Assembly: GCA_002737365.1 (NCBI GenBank)
Contig: NSIL01000002.1
Location: 62,001-126,000, forward strand
Reading direction: 5' to 3'
Length of the DNA: 64,000 bases
Source: Acidobacterium sp.
GTDB lineage: Bacteria > Acidobacteriota > Vicinamibacteria > Vicinamibacterales > UBA2999
Shown: positions 9,078 to 19,400 of the stretch, one piece after another
How the letters are laid out: each line of letters opens with the position of its first letter
Numbering within the stretch: the stretch's first letter is position 1
The notes under the pieces: model-generated
The model's database searches: none
Told to the model about the DNA's origin: nothing
Seen by the model: the letters and a program-made list of their open reading frames with translations, nothing else
Translations under genes and position numbers: made by a program

Positions 9078-9105
9078 ACGTCGCCTGTTTTAACCTGCTT
9101 GCGCC

Positions 9106-9425
9106 CGGGCCGATTCCCATCGGGTATGCGGTCGGCTATGAATGGATCAACCACTCGCTGGCGCCGGTGCCAGAATGGGCGGGAGCCCGGCGGTGATTTG
9201 ATCTGGCAGATCGGAACCGGTTACTTCAGTTGCCGCACACCAGGGCACGGCGGCATTCTGCCGGCCGCGAAGCTGACGCCCGAGATCGTCGCGCTTCGCG
9301 GCGTGGTCCCCGGCCAGGATGTAGTGTCGGCCCAGGTGCACACCGCGTTTGCGACGCCGCTCGGCCGCCTGCTGTTCCTGCAGACGTTGCGCGAGGCGTC
9401 GGGTGGCAAGCCGCGAGATCCATCC
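9106..9425 (+). pseudogene. Remnant of FMN-binding glutamate synthase-like protein
   Basis: Pieces of one family appear in different frames and with missing parts. GYEWINHSLAPVPEWAG is in one frame. A second frame has GGDLIWQIGTGYFSCR joined directly to PGHGGILPAAKLTPEI, then ALRGV...VSAQVHTAFATPLG and REASGGKP. In intact FMN-binding glutamate synthase family proteins about 100 residues separate the first two pieces and about 30 separate CRT from PGHGG. The gene is therefore eroded by deletions and a frameshift. Identification is from remembered family motifs. Confidence 0.7.
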
Positions 9426-9506
9426 CTCGCTCGAGCCGGGCTCGCTGTTGAACGGTTCGGTGAATGGCAGCATGGGCCGCGCGTGGGAAACGGCCCGCCC
9501 CGATCG

Positions 9507-9534
9507 CTTCTAACTCCGGGTCCCGGACCTCGAG
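9507..9534. repeat. Degenerate heptamer tandem repeat
   Basis: Four consecutive 7-base units (CTTCTAA, CTCCGGG, TCCCGGA, CCTCGAG) lie between the decayed glutamate synthase-like sequence and the 3' end of phoD. The units match the style of heptamers at 24486 and 26605. The rest of 9426-9562 shows no supportable gene. Confidence 0.5.
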
Positions 9535-9562
9535 AGCAAGCGGACCCCACTGCGTTCGACTG

Positions 9563-11110
9563 TCACTTCTCGGCGTCCAGTTCCTGGCTCCACAGTTTTT
9601 CGTTGTTCAGGTTCCACAACGCCGCCGTCAAGCGCTCGGTGCGCGGGTCGATGGTGAGAGTGCCGAAGAACTGCAGGCCCTCGCTCGGCGGGCGGTTCGG
9701 CTTCATCCCTGGCGGCAGGCTGTTGAACACTTGCGTGCAGCCAAACGTCGGGTCGATGCCGTTGGGCCCGAACGTGCCGGCGTGCAACGGCCCACCGACG
9801 AATTCCCAGAACCCAGTGAAGTCCTTGAACACCGCCGCCTTCGGCTCGTAGCGGTGCGCGGCGGAGTAGTGAACGTCGGCGGTGATCCACACGATGTTCC
9901 TGATGTTCCGGCGCTTGATGAACGACAACAGCTCGGCGAGTTCATGTTCGCGTCCAAGTGGCGCGCCTGGACCATTGGCCCAGGCCTCCCAGGCCGGCAC
10001 GCCATTCATCTGCCCGTCACCCACCAGCACACCGAGCGGCATGTCGCTCGCGATGATCTTCCACGTCGACCGCGACGCCGCCAGACTCTGCTGCAACCAC
10101 GCGAGTTGGGCTGCGCCCATCATGCGCGACTCGGGACCAGGCGTCTCCTGGCGATTGGCGCTGTTGGCGCCGCGATAGCTGCGCTGATCGAGCACGAACA
10201 CTTCGGCAGTGGGACCATAGCGATAAGACCGGTAGACGCGCTCGGCCTCATCCGGATGCGAACGAATGGGCAAGTACTCGAACATCGCCCGCTTGGCGCG
10301 CGCGGTCAGGAGCGCAATGCTGCGCTCCGTGTAGCCGGGCCGCGCCGACAGGTTGGTGCCCGGGCTCCAGTTGTTGAGCACGTCGTGGTCGTCCCACTGC
10401 ACCACCATCGGCACCTGGTGGTTGAACGCGCGCGCGTGGGTGTCGAGCAGGTTGTAGGCGTAGTTGCCACGGAACTCATCCAGCGTCTCGGCCACCTTGC
10501 TCTTCGCCGGCGTCACCAGGTTTCTCCACACCGTCCCATCGTCCAGTGTTACTTCCGGCTGCAGCGGACCGTCAGCGTAGATCATGTCGCCCGAGTGGAT
10601 GAACAGATCCGGATGGTGCCGGGCCATCGTCTCGTAGAGCCGCATCCCGCCAAAGTCGGGATTGATGCCCCAGCCCTGGCCGACGACGTCGCCGGACCAG
10701 CAGATGGTGAGGGGACGAGCGACGATCGGCGCGGCACGAAAGTGGCCGGTCACCGGGTCGCTGCGCAGACCCGGGCGGGCGAGGTCGTCGAACCACACGC
10801 GATAGAAGACCGGCTCGCCTGCCGTCAGTCCGGCGAGGTCCAACTTCGCCGTGAAGCCGCTGCTCTCGAGTGCGGATGGGCCTTCGATCAGGCGCGGCGA
10901 GGTGAAGTGCTCATCGCGCGACACTTCCACCATCATCCGCGCGGCGCGAGTGGTGGCGCTCCAGAGCATGGCGCGGGTCGGTGTGACGTCGCCCACCTGC
11001 ACGCCGCCGGGCATGAGAGGGGCGGCCGATTCCTGCAGCACGCGGCTCATCACTGCCGGCGCGGCGAAGAAGCCCGAGGCCGTGGTTTGCAGAAACACAC
11101 GCCGGTTCAT
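9563..11110 (-). CDS. phoD: PhoD-like alkaline phosphatase / phosphodiesterase, exported
   Basis: PhoD enzymes hydrolyse phosphate esters outside the cytoplasm using Ca/Fe centres. The 515-residue product starts MNRRVFLQTTASGFFAAPAV, a probable Tat-type signal peptide. Metal-site motifs are visible: CWSGDVVGQGWG, HSGDMIYADGP, QWDDHDVLNNWSPG and WITADVHYSAAHRYEP. The ATG at 11110 is preferred because it starts the signal peptide; the frame is open nine codons further. It is divergent from the TonB receptor gene and may share its control region. Confidence 0.92.
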   Translation of the reverse strand: MNRRVFLQTTASGFFAAPAVMSRVLQESAAPLMPGGVQVGDVTPTRAMLWSATTRAARMMVEVSRDEHFTSPRLIEGPSALESSGFTAKLDLAGLTAGEPVFYRVWFDDLARPGLRSDPVTGHFRAAPIVARPLTICWSGDVVGQGWGINPDFGGMRLYETMARHHPDLFIHSGDMIYADGPLQPEVTLDDGTVWRNLVTPAKSKVAETLDEFRGNYAYNLLDTHARAFNHQVPMVVQWDDHDVLNNWSPGTNLSARPGYTERSIALLTARAKRAMFEYLPIRSHPDEAERVYRSYRYGPTAEVFVLDQRSYRGANSANRQETPGPESRMMGAAQLAWLQQSLAASRSTWKIIASDMPLGVLVGDGQMNGVPAWEAWANGPGAPLGREHELAELLSFIKRRNIRNIVWITADVHYSAAHRYEPKAAVFKDFTGFWEFVGGPLHAGTFGPNGIDPTFGCTQVFNSLPPGMKPNRPPSEGLQFFGTLTIDPRTERLTAALWNLNNEKLWSQELDAEK

Positions 11111-11136
11111 CCCATGATGATAAGTGCGCCAACCCA

Positions 11137-11165
11137 TTTACATTGCCTGGGTTTTGCAATAAAAT
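11137..11165 (+). promoter_or_regulatory. Putative sigma-70 promoter of the TonB receptor gene
   Basis: A TTTACA box (11137-11142) and a TAAAAT box (11160-11165) are separated by 17 bases, a good housekeeping promoter match. Transcription would start near 11172 and give a ~70-base leader with an AAAGGA ribosome-binding site before the ATG at 11241. This AT-rich patch stands out in a GC-rich region. Confidence 0.55.
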
Positions 11166-11240
11166 TTGCCCTGTTTAATCGTGGCTTCGTGGGCGTCTTG
11201 TCCATCCGTTGAGTAAGTGCACCGCGAAAGGAATATTGCC

Positions 11241-14168
11241 ATGCGTTGTAAGACTCTGGCGAGTTGGGCGTTGGGCTTGTGCCTGGCACTGTCCGCATTG
11301 CCCGCGTGGGCGCAGACGGGCGGTGGGGCGCTTCGTGGTTACGTGAAGGACGAATCGGGTGCGGTGTTGCCGGGGGTCACCGTCACGGCTACCAGTCCCG
11401 AGTTGCTGACGCCGAGCGTGGTCGTCGCCGACCAAGCCGGCCTCTACCGCCTCAACAACCTACCGCCCGGCGTCTACGTCGTCCAGGCCGAGCTGGCCGG
11501 CTTCGCGACGCAACGGCGCGAGGGGATCCTGGTGCGGGCGGGCCAGACCTTCACGATCGACATCCAGCTGAACCTCAGCACGCTGGCCGAAACGATTACG
11601 GTCACGGGCGACTCGCCGATGATCGAGTCCAGCAAGCCGACCACGTCGATCACGCTCGACCGCGATCTGATGCGGGCGGCGCCGATCACGTCGCGGCGCC
11701 TGTTCAGCGACGCGCTGGACCTGGCGCCCGGCATCTCGTCGCGCAACGTGGACGACGGGGTGGGACGGCGGGCGTACTACTTCAAGGGCGCGGTGATCTT
11801 CTCCCACGTCTTCACCCTGGAAGGCGCGCCGGCTGGCTCGTTCCTCGACTCGTCCGCCCACTCGATCGGCATTGGCGGCGACACGGTGCAGGACTCGGAG
11901 CTGAAGCTGAGCGGCGTCGACGCGGCCGCCCCGACGGGAACCGGTGTGGTGATGAACGTGGTCGCGCCGCGCGGTGGTAATCAGTTCAAGGGCGCCGCGG
12001 TGTACGACTACCAGCAGGTCGAGTGGAACAGCGATAACACCAAGGGCGGCAGCGCCCCGGGCGGCCTGCCGACCGCACAGTCGGTGAACCAGTTCGACTT
12101 CTCGCTCGGCGGTCCCGTTATGAAGGACAAGATCTGGTTCTTCAGCTCGTTCCGCCGCGCCGACCTCACCAACGGCATCAGCCGTTCGGCGTTCAATGTC
12201 CAGAACGTGCAGGCGAACGACCCGAACTTCCAGAACTTCGACAACTTCATGGAGAGCAACCAGCCCTTCGTGAAGGTGACGGCACAGTTGAACTCCGCAC
12301 ACGAGATAACCGGGTTCTTCCAGAACGACCGGTCGCGCTACTCGAGCAACCGCGAGCTGGATAACACGCCCTACCTCTTCAACTCCACGGGTGGTGGCCT
12401 GTACCACGGCCGCGTCAGCTCGGTGTGGACGAACCAGCTGACCACCTCCTTTGCGATCAACTATAACGACAAGCGGGGCAACGACGCCGACACGTATGCC
12501 GACTTCGACGTCACTGGTCCGCAACGCCAGGTGCATCAGGATGCGTTCACCAACGCCGGCATCCAGGCCGGCACCGGCGCCCTGGCGCGGCTGGACAATC
12601 CGGATGCGATCAGTCTGTCCAATGCCCACATGACGCTGTTCCGTGGTGACATCACCTACTACAAGACGGGATGGGCCGGCGGGCACGAATTCAAGGCGGG
12701 CATCTGGGCGGCGCCGACGATGGTCCGCGAAACGACGACGCAGTACCCCAACAACGGCTTCGTGCTGCAGGAAGACCGCTACCGGGACGCGGCCAATCCG
12801 TCGGCCGGCTATGCCCCCTTCCACCTGCGCTACCGCACGCCGAATCTGGTGCCGACCATCCATGAGCGGGATCGCGACATCGCGTTCTATGTGCAGGACT
12901 CGTGGACGCCGACGCCGCGGCTCACGGCAAACGTCGGCTTGCGATTGGACTTCATCAAGCGACACGATGAGCTGCTCAACATCGATCGGCAGAAGAGCAC
13001 GGCGGTGCAGCCGCGCGTGGGCGTGTCGTACCTGCTGACGGAAGACGCCCGCAACGTTGTCCGTGCCAGCTACGGACGCCTCTACGAGCAGGTCAACGGA
13101 CGCGACTACATCGTCACGTTCGGCACGCTGGGAGCGGTCGAGACAACCGACATCTACATCGACAAGGCCGGGAACCGCACGTCGGTGGTGACACCGCCCA
13201 CCCGCGGCGTCGATCCGAACCTGCTGTTCGACAAGAACCTCCACCAGCCCTTCGTCGATGAGGTCTCAATGGGCTACAGCCGCCAGCTGCGTGGCCAGAT
13301 GAGCATCGGCGTGGCGGTCACGCGGCGCCAATACAGCGACAACTTCGCCGAGGTCGACATCAACGGCATCTACCCGTCGGCCGCCGGGCAGCCTTTCGGC
13401 GGGTTTGGCCGGGTCGATCCCAACCAGGGCCTCATCCTCCAGGAAACCAACGCGACCTGGACCCAGGTAATCGTCAACGCTGTGGAGGCCACGTTCGCCA
13501 AGAACATGTCCAACAACTTCCAGCTGATCGCCAGCGTCACGCGCCAATGGCAAAACCTGGAAGGCACCTGGAACCCGACCGACCCGGCGCGCTTTGTGCA
13601 GCCGGACGCCTACGACAACAATCGCGACTTGTCGCAGCAACTGTTCGGCAATGGTGACGACAACACGCTGAATGGTGGCGGGCGTGAGTCGGGCGCGGCC
13701 TATCGGCCGTTCTCGGTTCGCATCGGCGGGCAGTGGAACGCGCCGTGGGGACTCAGCGTGGGTGGCAGCTACGTGATTCAGGCGGGCGGCTATGTCGGAC
13801 CGTTGCTGGTCCAGCTGGCGGCCACCGACCCGCAGGTCACGCGGTTCGGCCCGTCGACGGTGCGCCTGGCGGACGGACGAACGCAGCCCAATCCGCTGGC
13901 CACCCGCCTGCGCTTCCAGGGCCCGACCCGCAGTGACGGCCAGATCCGCAACGACGACGCGAAATACATGCAGTTGAAGATTGGCCGCGTCTTCAAGTTC
14001 GGCTCACGGTCATTCGAGCCGTCGGTCAACCTCTTCAACGCGTTCAACACCGGGGCCAACACCCAGTGGAACGTCGGCGCCAACCAGGTGTACAGCCCGA
14101 ATTATCTGGCGCGCTTCAACCGTCATCCGCCGCGCTCGGTGCAGTTGTCGTTTGCGGTGAAGTTCTAG
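11241..14168 (+). CDS. TonB-dependent receptor with carboxypeptidase-regulatory-like N-terminal domain
   Basis: This 975-residue outer-membrane protein has a signal peptide (MRCKTLASWALGLCLALSAL, cleaved after AWA). A carboxypeptidase-regulatory-like domain follows at about 30-110 (LRGYVKDESGAVLPGVTVTA), then a plug beginning near ETITVTGDSPMIE, then a beta-barrel ending in phenylalanine (SFAVKF). Such receptors take up ligands too large for porins using TonB energy; the ligand here is unknown. The ATG at 11241 is preferred over GTG 11217 because of its ribosome-binding site and signal peptide. PhoD and a sulfatase-like protein flank it. Confidence 0.92.
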   Translation: MRCKTLASWALGLCLALSALPAWAQTGGGALRGYVKDESGAVLPGVTVTATSPELLTPSVVVADQAGLYRLNNLPPGVYVVQAELAGFATQRREGILVRAGQTFTIDIQLNLSTLAETITVTGDSPMIESSKPTTSITLDRDLMRAAPITSRRLFSDALDLAPGISSRNVDDGVGRRAYYFKGAVIFSHVFTLEGAPAGSFLDSSAHSIGIGGDTVQDSELKLSGVDAAAPTGTGVVMNVVAPRGGNQFKGAAVYDYQQVEWNSDNTKGGSAPGGLPTAQSVNQFDFSLGGPVMKDKIWFFSSFRRADLTNGISRSAFNVQNVQANDPNFQNFDNFMESNQPFVKVTAQLNSAHEITGFFQNDRSRYSSNRELDNTPYLFNSTGGGLYHGRVSSVWTNQLTTSFAINYNDKRGNDADTYADFDVTGPQRQVHQDAFTNAGIQAGTGALARLDNPDAISLSNAHMTLFRGDITYYKTGWAGGHEFKAGIWAAPTMVRETTTQYPNNGFVLQEDRYRDAANPSAGYAPFHLRYRTPNLVPTIHERDRDIAFYVQDSWTPTPRLTANVGLRLDFIKRHDELLNIDRQKSTAVQPRVGVSYLLTEDARNVVRASYGRLYEQVNGRDYIVTFGTLGAVETTDIYIDKAGNRTSVVTPPTRGVDPNLLFDKNLHQPFVDEVSMGYSRQLRGQMSIGVAVTRRQYSDNFAEVDINGIYPSAAGQPFGGFGRVDPNQGLILQETNATWTQVIVNAVEATFAKNMSNNFQLIASVTRQWQNLEGTWNPTDPARFVQPDAYDNNRDLSQQLFGNGDDNTLNGGGRESGAAYRPFSVRIGGQWNAPWGLSVGGSYVIQAGGYVGPLLVQLAATDPQVTRFGPSTVRLADGRTQPNPLATRLRFQGPTRSDGQIRNDDAKYMQLKIGRVFKFGSRSFEPSVNLFNAFNTGANTQWNVGANQVYSPNYLARFNRHPPRSVQLSFAVKF

Positions 14169-14204
14169 TCTGGGGCGGTACTAACCGCCAGAAAGCGAAG
14201 ACCT

Positions 14205-14236
14205 CGAAGCGGCGATCCTCACGGGTCGCCGCTTCG
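14205..14236 (+). terminator. Hairpin after the TonB receptor gene
   Basis: CGAAGCGGCGA (14205-14215) pairs perfectly with TCGCCGCTTCG (14226-14236) around a 10-base loop. No T-run follows, so it may be a terminator that needs Rho or an RNA-stabilising end. Confidence 0.5.
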
Positions 14237-14252
14237 TGCGTCTACGGCCGGC

Positions 14253-16487
14253 TTGTCAGCCAGCCAGCCTTCGTGGTTCAGTGTGCGGGTGGGCCGCGCC
14301 CGTGCCGACCGATCATCGACAGCCGCTCCGGCGGGGTCCCCGCCTCGTCCCGGCAGGTGGCGGCGCGGGCTGATCGCGCTCGCCGCATCAGCGGCGGCCT
14401 TCGTGCTGGGTGGGATGGTCTGGCTCCCGCGCTCGCGTCAGCTGGCGATACTCCCACCGGCGACGCCGGACGTGCTGCTCATCACCCTCGACACCACGCG
14501 CGCGGATCGCCTGGGGAGCTATGGGTACGCGGGAGCCGCCACCCCGAACCTCGATCGCCTCGCGGCCGATGGCGTGCGGTTCGAGCGGGCGTTGTCGCCC
14601 GTGCCGCTCACGCTGCCGGCGCATGCCAGCCTGCTGACCGGGCGCCAGCCGTTCACGCACGGTGTGCGCAACAACGGCCACTTCGTGCTGCCGGCCGAGG
14701 TGCCCACGCTGGCTGCAGTCCTTGCCGCGCGTGGGTATGACACGGCCGCGTTCGTGAGCTCGTTCGTGCTCGATCGCCAGTTCGGCCTCGCGCGAGGTTT
14801 CGCGCATTACGACGATCGGCTCGACGAAGCGCCGCCCGGCCCAGCCGCATCACTGGAACTCGAGCGCCGCGGCGATCACACCGTCGCCGCCGCGCGGGCG
14901 TGGCTGGCTGGAGCTCCGCGGCAGGGCTCGACCCGCCCATACTTCCTGTGGGTGCATCTCTACGGCGCGCATGACCCGTACCTGCCGCCATCGCCGTTTC
15001 GCGAACGGTTCTCGGACCGTCTCTACGACGGCGAGATTGCGTTTAATGATGCGTTGGTGGGCGAGTTGCTGGACGCCACTGGCTATGGCGCCGCCGACGG
15101 CCCGCTCGTCGTCGTGGCCGGTGACCACGGCGAGAGCCTGGGCGAGCACGGCGAGAGCACGCACGGGTTGTTCGTCTACGACGCGACCCTGCGGGTGCCG
15201 CTGACCGTGGCGTGGCCGGGCGTCGTGGCGCCGGCGGTGGCGACGCCAGCGGTCGGGCTGGTCGACGTGGCGCCGACGATCCTGGACCTGGCAGGCGCCG
15301 GCGCCCTCGCTGGAGCCGAGGGTCAGAGCCTGCGCGCGGTGATGCGCGGCGGCTCGATGGACGGGTCCCCTGCTGTTTACGCTGAGACGTACTTTCCTCA
15401 GTTCTTCATGCAGTGGGCGCCGCTACGGGCGATTGAAGCCGGCCGCTGGAAATACATCGATGCACCCGAGCCGGAGCTCTACGACCTGCGCGGCGATCCT
15501 GCGGAGCAGACCAACCTCGTGGCGCGCGAACCGGCGCGCGTGGCCAGCCTGAAGCGCGTGCTCGACGGACTGACCGGTGCGGGCGCCGGGCGCCGGGCAT
15601 CAACGCCGCTGACCGCCGAGGCGCGGGAGCGCCTGGCCTCGCTCGGCTATCTGAGCGCGGCAGCACCGTCATCGCTGCCGACGGGCGGCGCGAGGCTGCC
15701 GGATCCCAAGCGGATGGTGGGGCTCTTCGAGCAACTGCTCGACGGCAACCGGGCGCTGGCCCGCGGCGACGCTGCTGAGGCCGCGCGCATCGCCCGGGCG
15801 GTGCTCGCGAAGGACGGCACCAACGCGTTTGCGCGATTGTTAGTGGGGCGCGCCGCGCTCGGGGCGGGCCGTCACCGCGAGGCGATTTCCGCGTTCAAGA
15901 TCTACCTGGCGCAGGTGCCGGGAAGTGCGGATGCGCACCACTGGATCGCCCTGGCGGCCTTGCGGATGGGCGACCGCATTCAGGCCCTGGCGGAAGAAGA
16001 GGCCGCGTTGGCGATCGACCCTCGGCACGTGGCCGCCGTGTCGCTCAAGGCCGGGCTGCTGTTCTCGAGCGGGCGCAAAGACGAGGGCGTGCAGGTACTG
16101 CGAGCCGCCGTCGAGCGAGACCAGGCGAACACGGCGCTCAGGATCGAGCTGGCGGACCTGCTGACCGACGCTGGTCGCTTCAGCGATGCGGAGGGGGAGT
16201 ATCGCCGCGTCCTGGCTGCCCGCCCCAGCGATGGCCGCGCATTGCTCGGATTGGGCTTGGTCTTGAGCGCGACGGGCCGCGCCGAGGCGGCGGCGGAGCC
16301 GCTCAGCCAAGCGGTCGCCACGGACCCGGCAAACGCCGAGGCCCGCTTCGCACGCGCAGAGGTGTCGGAACGGCTGGGACGAGTCGAGGCGGCGCACTCG
16401 GACTACGACTGGGTCGCAACCAATTCCACTCGACCCGACCTCAAGCGCGCCGCGGTCGCCCGGCGTGATGGCCTCAGAGACAGGTGA
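14253..16487 (+). CDS. Sulfatase-like alkaline-phosphatase-superfamily protein fused to TPR repeats
   Basis: The 744-residue protein has one N-terminal membrane segment (about residues 40-55). A sulfatase/phosphonate-monoester-hydrolase fold follows (DVLLITLDTTRADRLG, VAGDHGESLGEHGE). The C-terminal ~270 residues are tetratricopeptide repeats (LAKDGTNAFARLLVGRAALG onward). At the active-site position the sequence reads PLTLPAHASLLTG, so the Cys/Ser that becomes formylglycine in true sulfatases is absent and a threonine is the likely nucleophile. It may be a phospho- or phosphoglycerol transferase rather than a sulfatase. The start is uncertain: TTG 14253 or GTG 14283/14289. Confidence 0.8.
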   Translation: MSASQPSWFSVRVGRARADRSSTAAPAGSPPRPGRWRRGLIALAASAAAFVLGGMVWLPRSRQLAILPPATPDVLLITLDTTRADRLGSYGYAGAATPNLDRLAADGVRFERALSPVPLTLPAHASLLTGRQPFTHGVRNNGHFVLPAEVPTLAAVLAARGYDTAAFVSSFVLDRQFGLARGFAHYDDRLDEAPPGPAASLELERRGDHTVAAARAWLAGAPRQGSTRPYFLWVHLYGAHDPYLPPSPFRERFSDRLYDGEIAFNDALVGELLDATGYGAADGPLVVVAGDHGESLGEHGESTHGLFVYDATLRVPLTVAWPGVVAPAVATPAVGLVDVAPTILDLAGAGALAGAEGQSLRAVMRGGSMDGSPAVYAETYFPQFFMQWAPLRAIEAGRWKYIDAPEPELYDLRGDPAEQTNLVAREPARVASLKRVLDGLTGAGAGRRASTPLTAEARERLASLGYLSAAAPSSLPTGGARLPDPKRMVGLFEQLLDGNRALARGDAAEAARIARAVLAKDGTNAFARLLVGRAALGAGRHREAISAFKIYLAQVPGSADAHHWIALAALRMGDRIQALAEEEAALAIDPRHVAAVSLKAGLLFSSGRKDEGVQVLRAAVERDQANTALRIELADLLTDAGRFSDAEGEYRRVLAARPSDGRALLGLGLVLSATGRAEAAAEPLSQAVATDPANAEARFARAEVSERLGRVEAAHSDYDWVATNSTRPDLKRAAVARRDGLRDR

Positions 16488-16499
16488 CCGTCCGTACCC

Positions 16500-19400
16500 T
16501 TACGGCACCTTCGTCGTCACCTGCCCGGCGTTTTGCCGCCGGAGCATATCGTTGAAGGTGGCGACGTCTTTCTCGATGAGCGTGACGAGCGTGCTGGCGT
16601 GGCCCTTCAGGCGCTCCTGGAGCAGCTGCGCCGTTTCCAGATGCTGGTCCGTCGGCCGGAAGTCGCTCCCCGACACGCCGTTGGCCAGGTAGTTCAGTCG
16701 CGACAGCAGCTGCGCGGCATAGCGCACGCCGTCTTGGCCTCCCGTGATGCGCAGGTCGATCAGGTTCATCTCGAGATCGCTGAGCCTGGTGTTCAGCTCG
16801 GTGGCCGCCCGCCGGATCTCACTGTCCGCGGTGGACTTCATGATCGTCTGCACCTGGGCGCGGACGTACTCCAGCTGGTTGATCGCATCGACCGCCGTGT
16901 TCATCCCGGTACGCAGATCAGTCAGGATCTGCATCTGCATCTGGATGTCGGCTTCGGTGCCGCCCGAGTGCGGGTCCTTGCGGACCGTCAGCGGCTGCGT
17001 GAAGTCGCGTCCGCCGATCGTCAACTTCACCGAGTAGGCGCCCGGGGGCGCCAGGATGGTCAACTGGCCCGCGCCGCCGGCCGCCGGTCGCGTGCCATCC
17101 GGCCCAAGCGGCAGGTCGTGCCCGTAGACTGGGTTGGTGCGGAGCCGCACCTCCTTCGTCGGCGTCTGCCGCAGATCCCAATAGACGCGGTTCAGGCCCG
17201 CCCCACCCGGCACGCTCATCGTGCGGACCACCTCGCCGCGGCCGTTGCTGATCGCGAGGGTGCCGCCGGCCGCCACCGCCTGTTTCACGTAGTAGTTGAT
17301 CGACGCGCCGTACTGCGGGTTCTCACCCACGGTCGGATCGTCGTACGGCGTCGAGGGCGCGGTGATCCCGCGGAAGCGATAGGCCGGCCGCAGCGGTAAC
17401 AGGTGCGCGTCGGCGTTCAGCACCTCGGGTGTCATGGCCCGGAGCGGCGTGATGTCGTCCAGGATCCAGAAGCCGCGACCATAGGTTGAGATCACCAGGT
17501 CGTTGAAGTGCTCCTGCACGACGATGCCAGACACCGGCGCGTGCGGCAGGTCGTTCTGCAGCGGCTGCCAGGTGTCGCCGGCATCGAACGACAGGTAGAT
17601 CGCGTTCTCGGTCCCGAGGTACAGCATCCCGCGGCGCACGGGGTCCTCGTAGATCACCTTCGCGTAGCTCAGCATGCTCTTCGGGACGCCGTTGGTGATG
17701 ATCTTCCACGTCTGCCCGTAGTCGGTGGTCCGGTAGACGAACGGGTCGCGGTTGTTCACCTGGTGGCCGTCCACGGTCAGGTAGGCCGTGCCGCTGTCGT
17801 AGCGCGACGGGGCGATGCTGCGGACCGAGCCCCACGGCGGCAGACCGGGGAGGTTCTTGGTGACGTTGGTCCATGTCTTCCCGTTATCGCGGGTGAGCTG
17901 CACCTGTCCATCGTTGGTGCCGGCCCAGAGGAGCCCGCGCTCACGCGTGGACTCGGCGATGCCGTAGACCACGCCCGCGTACTCGACGCCGATGTTGTCG
18001 GGCGTCAGGCCGCCGGAGCTGCCCATGCGCGATCGGTCGTTCAGCGTGAGGTCGGGGCTGATCACCTCCCAGCTCTGGCCACCGTTGGTCGTGCGGTGGA
18101 TGTGCTGGCTGCCGACGTAGATGGTGTTGTGATCGTGCGGCGAGATGTGGAGCGGCGCGTCCCAGACGAACCGGTAGCGCACGCCCTCGGCCGGGCCGTT
18201 CGACTGGTCGGGCCACACCTCGACGTTGCGGAACTGCCGGCGGTTCTGCTCGTAGCGCACGACGATGCCGCCAACCATGCCCGAGCCGGACGCCGTGGAC
18301 CAGACCACGTTCGAGTCGGTCGGGTCGGGCGTGGCCCAGCCGCTCTCGCCGCCGCCCACGGCGTTCCACATCGCGCGCGGAATGCCGGGGTCGCCGCCGA
18401 ATCCGCCTTGCAGCCGGCTGTTGCTCGGCCCGCGGTAGGTGGGCTCGTCCTGCTTGTTGCCCAGCACGTTGTAGGGAATCTCGTTGTCCACGGTCACGTG
18501 GTAGATCTGCGCGTTCTTCAGGCGCTGGCGGTACCACGTCTTGCCGCGGTTGATCGTGATCGACAGCCCCTGGTCGTGGGCCACGATCTGGCGGTTCGCG
18601 TTGGTGGGGTCGATCCAGATGTCATGGTGGTCGCCGCCCGGCGCCTCGGGACGCTGCAGCACGGTAAGCGTGCGTCCGCCGTCGATCGATCGCGAGTAGG
18701 ACGCCGTCAGGAAGTAGGCCTCGTTCTCGTTGTCGGGCGCCACCGCCATCCGCGAGTAGTAGTGCGCGCGGCCCATCGCGTTGTGGTCGTAGCTCACCAC
18801 CTGCCACGTGTCGCCACCGTTCTCGGATCGGAACACCTGGCCGCTCTCGGTGGGTTCTCCCTTCCAGGGGACGCCGTCACCGGTCTCGATCAGCGCGAAG
18901 ACGCGGTTGGGATTTGACGCCGCGATCGCCACCGCCACCTTGCCCACGGGTTTGGTCGGCAGCCCGCGGCCCTGCAGCCGCGTCCACGTCACCCCGCCGT
19001 CGCGCGACATGAACAGGCCGCCGGGTCCGCCGCTCTCGCGGCCCCAGGTGCGGATCTCCAGGGTCCACATCCCGGCAAACAGAATCCGCGGGTTCGTCGG
19101 ATCCATTGCGATGTCCGAGCACCCGGTGTTCTCGTCGACGAACAGCGTCTTGGTCCACGTGCGGCCGCCGTCGGTCGTGCGGAAGACGCCGCGTTCGGGC
19201 TGCGGCCCGTAGGCGTGTCCGAGCGCGCACACCAGCGCCGTGTCGGGATCTTTCGGGTGGACCACCAGCCGAGGGATGCGGCCGGTCTGTTCGAGGCCGA
19301 GCAGCGTCCACGTCTTGCCGGCATCGACCGAGCGATACACGCCCTGGCCGACCGAGATGTGGCTGCGGATCTTGCCCTCGCCGGTGCCCGCCCAGACGAC

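Noticed and set aside
9464-11212. 582-codon plus-strand frame opposite phoD
   Set aside because: It is a shadow of the PhoD gene, whose metal-site motifs and signal peptide are clear.
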